Source of the DNA: Ruminococcus sp.
Lineage (GTDB): Bacteria; Bacillota; Clostridia; Oscillospirales; Ruminococcaceae
Length of the DNA stretch: 32,785 nucleotides
Direction: 5' to 3'
Assembly: GCA_017543595.1 (NCBI GenBank)
Contig: JAFYFU010000082.1
Span: 1-32,785, forward strand
Shown here: piece by piece, positions 26,186 through 32,785 of the stretch
Layout: the number at the start of each line of letters is the position of its first letter
Numbering within the stretch: position 1 is the stretch's first letter
The notes under the pieces: model-generated
Databases searched by the model: none
What the model was told of the DNA's origin: nothing
Seen by the model: the letters and a program-made list of their open reading frames with translations, nothing else
Made by a program: the position numbers and the translations under genes

Positions 26186-27133
26186 TCAGTCTAAAATTTT
26201 TATTAATTCATTGGTTAATTTTTCTGCCTTTTCATAATCTCTGAGCATATTAAGCCATTTTTCGGGAATGTTTTCATATCCGAATCTTATTCCCGCAATA
26301 CCGCCTGCAATACAGGCTGTTGTATCCGTATCGTTTCCAAGGGCAACAGCTTTTTTTACAACTTCTTCATATGAATCAGATGTTTTCATAAGCATGAAAG
26401 CTGACCTTATACTGTCAACAACGTAACCGCTTCCGTTTCCCTGCCATATATCGGGTTCATCGGGTCGGATTGTAAATTCAAATTCTTCCGCATATTCTGC
26501 CTTGTTTTTGTATATGCTCCTGAGTTTTCCGACAGATATTTCAAGTGCGTTTTCAAAGTTTTCGCCTTTGAGGAGCTGTCTTGCAACAAGACAGTAAAGC
26601 GCACAGCAGACCTGATTTGTGATATGCCCGTGAGTTATAAGGCATTGTCTGTGTGCATCGAAAACAAGTTCTTCATCTGTTCCCTTATGCCAGACGGCGA
26701 GCGGTAAAACTCTCATAAGCGCACCGTTTCCTTTTCCGTCGGGTTTTACATATCCGCATTTTTCGGGGGGAGTGCCTTTTTTGTATTCCGAAATCGCCCA
26801 TGAAGTCTGTATGCCTGAATCAAATACAATATTATCGACAGCCCATAAGCCTTTATCATACCATGCAAGGAGTTTATCGGAAAAATCTTTAAGGTCAAAT
26901 TTTCCCATTGAGAGCAGGCTGTCAAGCAGACAGAGAGCCTGCGCCCCGTCATCAGACCATGTGCCGAATTTTATATTCGGATAAGTTTTCCTGAAACCTT
27001 TCGGCGGTATCATGTCAATTTGTTCATATGGCGGAATTTTTTCCGCAGAGTAAAATTCATACGGCACGCCCAATGCATCTCCGACAAGAAGTCCGAAAAT
27101 ACCGCCCTTTATTCTGTTTTCCGATTGATTCAT
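26186..27133 (-). CDS. ADP-ribosylglycohydrolase family protein
   Basis: It matches the DraG/ARH family, which removes ADP-ribose from proteins or small molecules using two magnesium ions. GGIFGLLVGDALGVPYEF opens the protein. The metal motif is GTWSDDGAQALCLL, with serine and two aspartates retained. The second metal motif is GNDTDTTACIAGGIAG near residue 275. Length 315 is typical. There is no signal peptide, so it is cytoplasmic. It follows the unknown coiled-coil protein by 20 bases, with GAGGGTGAT as ribosome site, and is most likely cotranscribed with it. The substrate is unknown; arginine-linked ADP-ribose and ADP-ribosylated nucleic acid are both possible. Confidence 0.92.
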   Translation of the reverse strand: MNQSENRIKGGIFGLLVGDALGVPYEFYSAEKIPPYEQIDMIPPKGFRKTYPNIKFGTWSDDGAQALCLLDSLLSMGKFDLKDFSDKLLAWYDKGLWAVDNIVFDSGIQTSWAISEYKKGTPPEKCGYVKPDGKGNGALMRVLPLAVWHKGTDEELVFDAHRQCLITHGHITNQVCCALYCLVARQLLKGENFENALEISVGKLRSIYKNKAEYAEEFEFTIRPDEPDIWQGNGSGYVVDSIRSAFMLMKTSDSYEEVVKKAVALGNDTDTTACIAGGIAGIRFGYENIPEKWLNMLRDYEKAEKLTNELIKILD

Positions 27134-27153
27134 ATTATCACCCTCAGTTAATT

Positions 27154-29049
27154 TTAAGTAGTCTGTGAAGCTGTCGGCAGATGTTCGGGCATATACCCTA
27201 TAATTATCCTGCCTGATTTTTCGTCACGGCAGAAATAAATTCTTAGAAGAACCTGCGAACTTACTCCCCGTTTGAGGTGCAAATCAAGGAGATATTGTTT
27301 CCCGTTAATATTCACTGTGTAGTCACTTCTGCGGACTCTCAGAGTTTCCTTGCCGCAGCCTTCGACTTCCCAGTTATTGTCAAAAGAATACATTTCAAAT
27401 TCTTCGGAAGATATTTTTCCGTTTCGGTAGTCGGCATATGCATTGAGATAATATATTCCGTCACAAAGTATTCCTATGTCAAGCGAACCGTTATATTTTT
27501 TCATGCTTGATTCAGCTTTCGGAGCGAGAATTATATTATCCGAAAATTTTTTTCTTATCCAGTCGCAAACATCTTCTTTTGCTGTCGGGAAATATACGGC
27601 TGCTGCGGCTTTCCTCCTGAAAAATTCTATAATTCCGACAGATTTCCGATAAGCCTTTTCTATTTCCTTATGATTTTCAGTAATATTTTTAACATATATT
27701 TTCAGAGCCTCATTTTCGGCTGAAAGGGATTTGATTTGTTTTTCAAACATACGGGTATTTTTTTCGCTCATTCGCAGGTCTGTATTCTGCTGACTGAGTT
27801 CATTCCTTTGTTTTTTGAGTTCCTTGTTTTCCTGACGGTATATATTAAGTCTTTCTTCGAGAGAAATATTTTCGTGGCGTTTTTCCCTGAAATCCGCAAT
27901 TCTTGCATCTGAATAGAAAAGTACGTTTCCGAAAGTAAAAGAACTTCTTTTGAGCATTTTTTTTAATTCGTCTTTCAGAGTAGTTTTGAGATTCTTCATA
28001 TTTTCGGCGTTGTATTCTTTTCTGTCGGTTTCCGCATGATGGGAATATACAACTATTTCGCCTGTTTTGATGTCAATATCAAATTTGCTTTTCATTGACG
28101 GCAGATATTTTTCCTCAATGAAACAGACAACTGCAAAACCCATTGTTCTTGATGCGAGATATTCATAATCAAAGACGGGGAGTTTTTCGGGCTGTTTGAC
28201 GGGGAGTTCGTTTTGAAGTTCCGATTTTTCGGGAGTTTTTGATTTTTCCTCATCATTGCTGTCTTTGTTTTCCTTTGAAATTCCCTCTATGTCAAGTTTT
28301 GAGATATCAGCCCTTATGTCTCCTGTGAAGTCGAATTTTGAAAAGCCCGTAAACGAAAGTTTTCTGTTGTCGCAGGAGATATCTATATCGTGTTTTTCAT
28401 ATCCGCTGTCGGCAACAAAGGCAATCGGCATACAGAAATTTTCCGAACAGAACAGTCTTTCAAGCTTTTTCATACCTGAACTGCTTTTTATTATCAGGGG
28501 TTTTCCGTTTATATGGAAGCCTTCCTTTACAAATCCTACATTCGGATTTTCCGCAAGGGCTTTTACCACTGTCGGACGGAACACCGCACAGTCAGCCTCA
28601 CAGTCAAAAGGTTCGGAACAGGTAGTTCTTATTCCCGCCTCAACATTTTCGTTGTGCCTGAAAAAAGATATTTCTATACGGAAACCCCTTCCGCTTATGG
28701 GAAGTCTTTCCTGCGGAGTTCCTCTGTTTTCGCCTGTATCCTGTTCAAATATACTGAAAGACCATATCCCCGTATTTTTCATATATGTACAGTCTATGTT
28801 TGCTCCTATATTCAGTGAAAACGAAAACAGCATATCTTCCGTGAGTTCCTTGTAATTTTCGGGTTCGGGAGCGATAAGTTCTTTCGGGATATCCGCAAAT
28901 CTTTTCAGTCTCAGCCGTATCCACTTCAAAGTTTCAAGTATGCATATATTGAATACATCTTCGGAATTTAGTTTTGATGATGTAAAAGCGTGAAACTGAT
29001 ATGTGGGATAACTTTTTACAGGCTGTAACGCATTGGTCATGTATAGCAT
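27154..29049 (-). CDS. Unknown 631-residue coiled-coil protein
   Basis: I do not recognise this family with confidence. ATG 29049 is preferred because GAGGTGA stands six bases before it; GTG 29058 overlaps that site. Residues 1-250 are a mixed alpha/beta region. Around 255-290 a charged lysine/glutamate-rich linker lies, and a second folded region follows to about 400. A coiled coil of heptad-like KELKKQRNELSQQN pattern spans about 405-480. The C-terminal 150 residues end in a beta-rich domain with the strands VLLRIYFCRD and RIIIGYMPEHLPT. That ending recalls small RelE-like or nuclease-like C-terminal modules, which is only a guess. It is coupled to ADP-ribosylglycohydrolase downstream and follows a structured leader. 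Confidence 0.8.
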   Translation of the reverse strand: MLYMTNALQPVKSYPTYQFHAFTSSKLNSEDVFNICILETLKWIRLRLKRFADIPKELIAPEPENYKELTEDMLFSFSLNIGANIDCTYMKNTGIWSFSIFEQDTGENRGTPQERLPISGRGFRIEISFFRHNENVEAGIRTTCSEPFDCEADCAVFRPTVVKALAENPNVGFVKEGFHINGKPLIIKSSSGMKKLERLFCSENFCMPIAFVADSGYEKHDIDISCDNRKLSFTGFSKFDFTGDIRADISKLDIEGISKENKDSNDEEKSKTPEKSELQNELPVKQPEKLPVFDYEYLASRTMGFAVVCFIEEKYLPSMKSKFDIDIKTGEIVVYSHHAETDRKEYNAENMKNLKTTLKDELKKMLKRSSFTFGNVLFYSDARIADFREKRHENISLEERLNIYRQENKELKKQRNELSQQNTDLRMSEKNTRMFEKQIKSLSAENEALKIYVKNITENHKEIEKAYRKSVGIIEFFRRKAAAAVYFPTAKEDVCDWIRKKFSDNIILAPKAESSMKKYNGSLDIGILCDGIYYLNAYADYRNGKISSEEFEMYSFDNNWEVEGCGKETLRVRRSDYTVNINGKQYLLDLHLKRGVSSQVLLRIYFCRDEKSGRIIIGYMPEHLPTASQTT

Positions 29050-29170
29050 CTTTATCACCTCTGTATAATAATATTCAAAAACTCCTCACGTTCTGACGCA
29101 GGGAGCTTTTACATACCTTAAATTTTACAATGCCATTATGCTGATTCTCCGAAAAGGCATACTGACCTAT
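29050..29170 (-). promoter_or_regulatory. Structured leader with attenuator-like hairpin
   Basis: The transcript expected from the promoter at 29177-29205 has about 120 untranslated bases. It can form an ATGCC/GGCAT hairpin early on. A second stem, CTCCCTGCG with CGTGAGGAG (arms 29097-29105 and 29082-29090, two mismatches), is followed by five T at 29077-29081, like a terminator, and only then the ribosome site. This is the design of a conditional leader, but it matches no riboswitch class I know. Confidence 0.5.
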
Positions 29171-29176
29171 GCTAAA

Positions 29177-29205
29177 ATTATACATTATTTTTTGTTAAAA
29201 TGCAA
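29177..29205 (-). promoter_or_regulatory. Probable promoter of the coiled-coil protein operon
   Basis: On the minus strand TTGCAT (29200-29205) and a perfect TATAAT (29177-29182) are 17 bases apart. It lies just after two stem-loops that end the small upstream gene, so the operon is an independent unit. Confidence 0.65.
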
Positions 29206-29218
29206 TAGTTTTTATAAA

Positions 29219-29270
29219 AATCGGCAGTTTGCATATAGAAAACACAACTTAAATGTGCAGATTGCCGATT
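29219..29270 (-). terminator. Second long stem-loop upstream of the coiled-coil operon
   Basis: Arms 29219-29236 and 29253-29270 pair with AATCGGCA/TGCCGATT at the base and TGCA/TGCA above, and a five-T run follows on the minus strand. Together with the hairpin at 29274-29306 it forms a double terminator behind the 37-codon gene. Confidence 0.65.
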
Positions 29271-29273
29271 ATT

Positions 29274-29310
29274 AAAAACAGCGGAACAGTATAAACCGTC
29301 CGCCGTTTTT
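29274..29310 (-). terminator. Terminator directly after the 37-codon gene
   Basis: On the minus strand ACGGCGGA pairs with TCCGCTGT, with one G-U pair, and is followed by five T. It begins about 12 bases after the stop codon at 29318. On the plus strand the G-U becomes an A-C mismatch, so it favours the minus direction. Confidence 0.75.
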
Positions 29311-29317
29311 AATGGTT

Positions 29318-29431
29318 TTAATAATCAGGTTTTTTGTCGTCCCTTATACCGTCCGATGTTGTAATAACATCTTCCGCATCAAATGATATGATTTCGATTT
29401 CAGGCAAAACATAAGGTTTTTTCTGTTCCAT
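29318..29431 (-). CDS. Small 37-residue peptide gene
   Basis: A short frame on the minus strand encodes MEQKKPYVLPEIEIISF followed by DAEDVITTSDG and an acidic, lysine-containing tail ending in PDY. Peptides with a K-P-x-x-E-I-E-x-I-x-F-x-x-E-D-V-I-x-T-S pattern are common, unannotated small proteins of Ruminococcus and other Clostridia as far as I recall; their role is unknown. The strongest support is context: a good promoter at 29474-29502, a leader of about 35 bases and two terminators directly after the stop. The ribosome site is poor, which is the main doubt. A precursor peptide (RiPP-like) is possible, but no modifying enzyme is nearby. Confidence 0.62.
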   Translation of the reverse strand: MEQKKPYVLPEIEIISFDAEDVITTSDGIRDDKKPDY

Positions 29432-29473
29432 GTCAATTCTGCTTAATAATAAATTTAAAAAACTTACAGTAAT

Positions 29474-29502
29474 ATTTTAACACCTGTTTTTAAAAAAGTC
29501 AA
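29474..29502 (-). promoter_or_regulatory. Promoter of the 37-codon gene
   Basis: On the minus strand TTGACT (29497-29502) and TAAAAT (29474-29479) are 17 bases apart, in the 547-base gap between Pnkp and the coiled-coil protein. Transcription should start near 29467. Confidence 0.7.
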
Positions 29503-29605
29503 CCTTTTAATAAAAATTTAAAAAATACGCATATTAAAATCAATGTTTTAAATATTTTTTGTTCAAAATATAACTTTTAATCAGATTTTTGACATAAATA
29601 TCAAA

Positions 29606-32179
29606 TCAAAGTCTTGGGTCAACGGGTTCGCTTTCAAAGGCGAGTACACCGAACGAACATTCATGAACTCTGTAAAGCGGTTCACCTTTTACAAATCTCG
29701 TCAGTGACTCTATTCCGAGAGAAAATTCTTTGAGTGCAAGTGTGCGCTTGCGGTTAAGCGAACGGACTTTAAGACGTTTCAGATGTTCGGGCGAAAGATA
29801 TTCAGCCCCGTAGATTATACGCAGATATTCACGCCCTCTGCATTTTACAGCGGGCTGTAAAAGCTTGAATCCCTGTTTTGCCGTATAAGTTTCGGGTTTT
29901 ACCACCATGCCCTCACCGCCGTTTCCAGTCAGTGCAAGCCACCAGTCAACACCGTTTTTAATACTCTGTTCGTCCTCAGTATCTATGCAGATATACGGAG
30001 TTTCCATGTATACAGGGTCAATTCCTGTGATATATTTGCGGATATTTTCCATATGCCATATATGTTTTTCCTGAGAAAAAACACGCCCTTCAACTGCGAG
30101 AATATGAAACGGTGCAATTCGGTAATCGTCTGTGTTTTTAACTGTCCAGCAGTATTCACGGTAAGCCTTGATATATTTTTCAATATCGTTCTGCTTTGTC
30201 CTGTATGCTTTCAGAACTTCCTGCAAATTAACATTCTGTCCCGATGTAATTTTATCAATTTCAAAGGCATTATTCTGACGTTGACAAGCTTTTTCAAGGG
30301 CTTTAACGGCTGCGGAGAGACTGCCTGCACCTGCATTTCCCGTGGGGGCGTACTGTGAACGGATAAGCCCCTGTGCTTTTTCAGACCACGGCATAAGTTC
30401 GGTATCAAGGCATACCCAGTCCGTTTTGAAATCCTCCCAGAAATTTGTTTGTGTGAGGACTTTATCAAGTCTGTCAAGCAGGGCGATTTCCGTTATATCG
30501 TCATCGAAAAAGCGTCTGCCTGTTCTTGTGTAAATTATTCCTCTTGTGCCGTCATTTATGCCGAATCTTTTAAATGCGGTTTCGGGGGATTTGCAGAGAA
30601 TAACAACGGCTCTCGAACCCATATGTTTTTTCTCGCAGACAACGTTTTTAATACCACGACTGCGGTAATATTCAAATGCCTGCAAAGGGTGTTCAAGATA
30701 TCCGTCAAGTTCACTTGTTTCGCATGGTGACATTGTGGGCGGCAGATAAATAAGCCAGTGAGGGTCAGCCGCAAAACGTGACATAATTTCCAGTGCCGCA
30801 GCCGCATTATTTTCATGAATATCAATTGAATGCATAAGTTCGGTTTCAATGTGGAGTTTCCTGTTGAAATCACCGACTGTCAGCATATCGCCCATATTGG
30901 TATCAACAGATTTTTCAAGGGGTTTTATCGGCTCATAATACTGCTGTAAAGCTTCAACCTCCGAAAATTCTTTTTCGGGATAACGGAACGCTGTAAGTTT
31001 TCCGCCGAAAACACAGCCGGTATCAATGCAGAATGTATTATTTTGCGACCTGACTTCCTTGCCCGCAATATGACCGTATACAATAGTTGCACGACCTCTG
31101 TAATCCGCTGTCCAGTCAAGGCGCACAGGCAGACCGTAAGAATCCGTTTCGCCAGTAGTTTCGCCGTACAGACAAAATTCCCTTACTCTTGCCGAACCTC
31201 TGCCTATGTATTCCTGTTTCAAGCCTGCATGGGAAATTACAAGTTTTCCGTCATCAAGGACATAATGGCTGATAAGACTGTCGATAAATTCAGCGACTTC
31301 ATTTTTGAAATCATCGCCCTGCGCCTCTATTTCGGCAATTGTCTTGTCAATGCCGTGTGTCGGGGCAATATTTTTTCCACGGAGATATTTCAGGAGTTTT
31401 ATATCATGGTTTCCTGGGACGGCAATAGCGTTTCCGTTTTTGACCATATTCATTACAAGGCGCAGAACATCTGCATTTCTGTTTCCTCTGTCACAGAAAT
31501 CACCGAGGAAAACCGCTGTTCTGCCGTCAGGGTGAGAATATATATTATTATTTTTAACATATCCGAGTTTGTCGAGGAGTATTTCAAGTTCGTCACAACA
31601 GCCGTGAATATCACCGATAATATCAAAAGGACCGTGCAGTTCTTTTTTGTCGTTCCAAAGCTTTGTGCGGATAATTTCCGTATTTTCGAGCTGTTCAAGA
31701 GAATTTATAACATATACAAAACGGAAACCCTCACGCTTTAATCCCTTTATACTGCGCTTTACATCACGGCAGTGCTGACGGATAACACGTTCGGGGAAAT
31801 TTCGTTCGGGGCGAGCCTTATTGCGTTCCTGCATGATTTCTTCGGGGAGATTCAGAACGATTGCAGCCGCATGAACATTCTGTTCCCTTGCGAGGTCAAT
31901 GACTTGTTTTCTTGCGCTCTGCTGTATATTTGTTGCGTCAATGACAGTGAGTTTCATATTGTTCAGACGCTTGTTTGCCGCATAGTAAAGCAAATCGAAA
32001 GCATCGCCCGAAACGTTCTGACTGTTTTCGTCATCGCATACCATTCCCCTGAAAAAATCCGAGGAAAGCACCTCTGTCGGCTTGAAATGTTTCAGGGCGA
32101 AACTGCTTTTTCCCGAAGATGTACCGCCGACAAGCGCAACAAGGCAGAACTCAGGAATTTCTATTTTGTATTTATCCAT
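29606..32179 (-). CDS. pnkp: Bacterial RNA repair enzyme Pnkp (kinase-phosphatase-ligase)
   Basis: Three catalytic modules stand in the order known for bacterial Pnkp. First is a 5'-polynucleotide kinase with P-loop GGTSSGKSS (K24) and an RPERNFPERVIRQH lid (residues 1 to about 170). Second is a metallophosphoesterase that removes 2',3'-cyclic phosphate, with GDIHGC, GDFCDRG, GNHD and SHAG (about 180-400). Third is a C-terminal adenylyltransferase of ligase type with nucleophile K518 in KHMGSR and motif GEGMVVKPE. It heals and seals broken RNA, classically tRNAs cut by ribotoxins; sealing needs Hen1. Its ATG lies within the last codons of hen1 (eight-base overlap), so the pair is translationally coupled. 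Length 857 is normal for the family. Confidence 0.96.
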   Translation of the reverse strand: MDKYKIEIPEFCLVALVGGTSSGKSSFALKHFKPTEVLSSDFFRGMVCDDENSQNVSGDAFDLLYYAANKRLNNMKLTVIDATNIQQSARKQVIDLAREQNVHAAAIVLNLPEEIMQERNKARPERNFPERVIRQHCRDVKRSIKGLKREGFRFVYVINSLEQLENTEIIRTKLWNDKKELHGPFDIIGDIHGCCDELEILLDKLGYVKNNNIYSHPDGRTAVFLGDFCDRGNRNADVLRLVMNMVKNGNAIAVPGNHDIKLLKYLRGKNIAPTHGIDKTIAEIEAQGDDFKNEVAEFIDSLISHYVLDDGKLVISHAGLKQEYIGRGSARVREFCLYGETTGETDSYGLPVRLDWTADYRGRATIVYGHIAGKEVRSQNNTFCIDTGCVFGGKLTAFRYPEKEFSEVEALQQYYEPIKPLEKSVDTNMGDMLTVGDFNRKLHIETELMHSIDIHENNAAAALEIMSRFAADPHWLIYLPPTMSPCETSELDGYLEHPLQAFEYYRSRGIKNVVCEKKHMGSRAVVILCKSPETAFKRFGINDGTRGIIYTRTGRRFFDDDITEIALLDRLDKVLTQTNFWEDFKTDWVCLDTELMPWSEKAQGLIRSQYAPTGNAGAGSLSAAVKALEKACQRQNNAFEIDKITSGQNVNLQEVLKAYRTKQNDIEKYIKAYREYCWTVKNTDDYRIAPFHILAVEGRVFSQEKHIWHMENIRKYITGIDPVYMETPYICIDTEDEQSIKNGVDWWLALTGNGGEGMVVKPETYTAKQGFKLLQPAVKCRGREYLRIIYGAEYLSPEHLKRLKVRSLNRKRTLALKEFSLGIESLTRFVKGEPLYRVHECSFGVLAFESEPVDPRL

Positions 32180-32785
32180 TTTTTGTAAACACTCCCATCT
32201 GTGTCGGTGTTCCGAGTTTTTCGTCAGTATCGCCTATACCGCTTATTTCGCAGGTATAGCCGAATGTTTCGCAGATATGTTCTGTCCAAGTTTTAAATTC
32301 TTCTCTTGACCATTCAAAGCGGTGGTCACCGTGGCGAAGCGTATTTTCCTGCATATGTTCATAATTGGCGTTGTATTCTCTGTTTGGTGTTGTCAGAATT
32401 ACGGTTTTCGGAGCGGCAAATTCAAAGACGGCACGCTCAAATGCAGATATTCTCAGCGGTTCTATATGCTCAATGACTTCTATCACGCAGGCGCAGTCGT
32501 AACCTTCAAAGCGTTTGTCACGATAAGTCAAAGATGCCTGCATAAGCGTCAGTTTATTTTTGCGGTAAGGCTGCATACGGTCAAGATGTAATCTCTGTGC
32601 TGCTTTTTCAAGTTCGGAAACCGAAACATCGCAGGCAGTAACTTTTTTAATTTGCTGTTCGTTCAGTAAAAGCGATGTAAGGCGACACTCTCCGCAACCG
32701 AGGTCGATGACACTTGACGCACCGCTTGCAAGAACGGCATTTTTCACTGTTTCCATACGCTGAGTATTCAGGGGCGTACGGATTT
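32172..32785 (-). CDS. hen1: RNA 3'-terminal 2'-O-methyltransferase Hen1, C-terminal part
   Basis: The frame is open to the right edge of the window, so the N-terminal part of the gene is missing; an internal methionine at 32756 should not be taken as the start. What remains is the SAM-dependent methyltransferase domain: VIDLGCGECRL is the SAM-binding motif. VIEHIEP holds the E-x-x-E-H type metal ligands, and the second histidine is in RHGDHRFEW. TPNREYN is also typical of bacterial Hen1. The enzyme methylates the 2'-OH of the cut 3' end before Pnkp seals it, making repaired RNA resistant to a second cut. The full bacterial Hen1 also has an N-terminal Pnkp-activating domain, expected outside the window. 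Confidence 0.93.
   Translation of the reverse strand, partial: IRTPLNTQRMETVKNAVLASGASSVIDLGCGECRLTSLLLNEQQIKKVTACDVSVSELEKAAQRLHLDRMQPYRKNKLTLMQASLTYRDKRFEGYDCACVIEVIEHIEPLRISAFERAVFEFAAPKTVILTTPNREYNANYEHMQENTLRHGDHRFEWSREEFKTWTEHICETFGYTCEISGIGDTDEKLGTPTQMGVFTKNG

Noticed and set aside
28256-28855. A 199-codon open frame on the plus strand
   Set aside because: It is antisense to the unknown coiled-coil protein; its product is serine- and phenylalanine-rich and looks like a shadow translation. The minus strand gene has a ribosome site, promoter and operon partner.
31043-31741. A 232-codon open frame on the plus strand
   Set aside because: It lies entirely inside pnkp, whose kinase and phosphatase motifs are intact. 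The product has no recognisable domain.

Overview
The window looks like a chromosomal segment of a cellulosome-producing Firmicute, most likely a Ruminococcus-type gut or rumen bacterium. This is inferred from A+T-rich DNA, three secreted proteins ending in dockerin modules (a CotH kinase, a GH5 and a GH30), a membrane sortase and sigma-A promoters close to Gram-positive consensus. No rRNA, tRNA, CRISPR array, transposase or phage gene was seen.

Layout. (1) Positions 1-6563, plus strand: a tight operon around a 1254-residue, three-ATPase FtsK/SpoIIIE protein of the EssC type (type VII secretion). It is accompanied by two small von Willebrand A proteins and three unrecognised proteins, and it continues to the left of the window. 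(2) 6549-10136, plus: a threonine-rich lipoprotein, a secreted CotH-dockerin protein and a sortase. (3) 10138-13343, plus: a consensus promoter, a preQ1 riboswitch-like leader with a terminator, then queD-queE-folE-queC and, after a GC-rich hairpin element, queF. This is the complete route from GTP to preQ1. (4) 13375-14714, minus: a flavodoxin-fold oxidoreductase and an alpha/beta hydrolase, divergent from (5) 14834-17072, plus: a regulator with a LacI-type sensor, a degenerate GGDEF-like region and an AraC DNA-binding domain. (6) 17150-21420, minus: two separately promoted dockerin glycoside hydrolases, GH5 and GH30. (7) 21566-25357, plus: two paralogous cyclic-di-GMP proteins (GAF-GGDEF-EAL and GAF-GGDEF), then an unknown membrane protein to 26126. 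(8) 26186-29170, minus: an ADP-ribosylglycohydrolase behind a 631-residue unknown coiled-coil protein with a structured leader. (9) 29274-29502, minus: a previously unlisted 37-codon gene with its own promoter and terminators. (10) 29606-32785, minus: the Pnkp-Hen1 RNA repair pair; Hen1 runs off the right edge.

How the parts fit. The dockerin proteins, sortase and AraC-type regulator suggest plant polysaccharide degradation at the cell surface. The queuosine operon is probably shut off by its own product preQ1 through transcription attenuation. The right end joins RNA 3'-end repair with an ADP-ribose-removing enzyme and an unknown protein, which may be a stress or defence neighbourhood (inference). 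The least described parts are the VWA-containing EssC operon and the coiled-coil protein with its leader.
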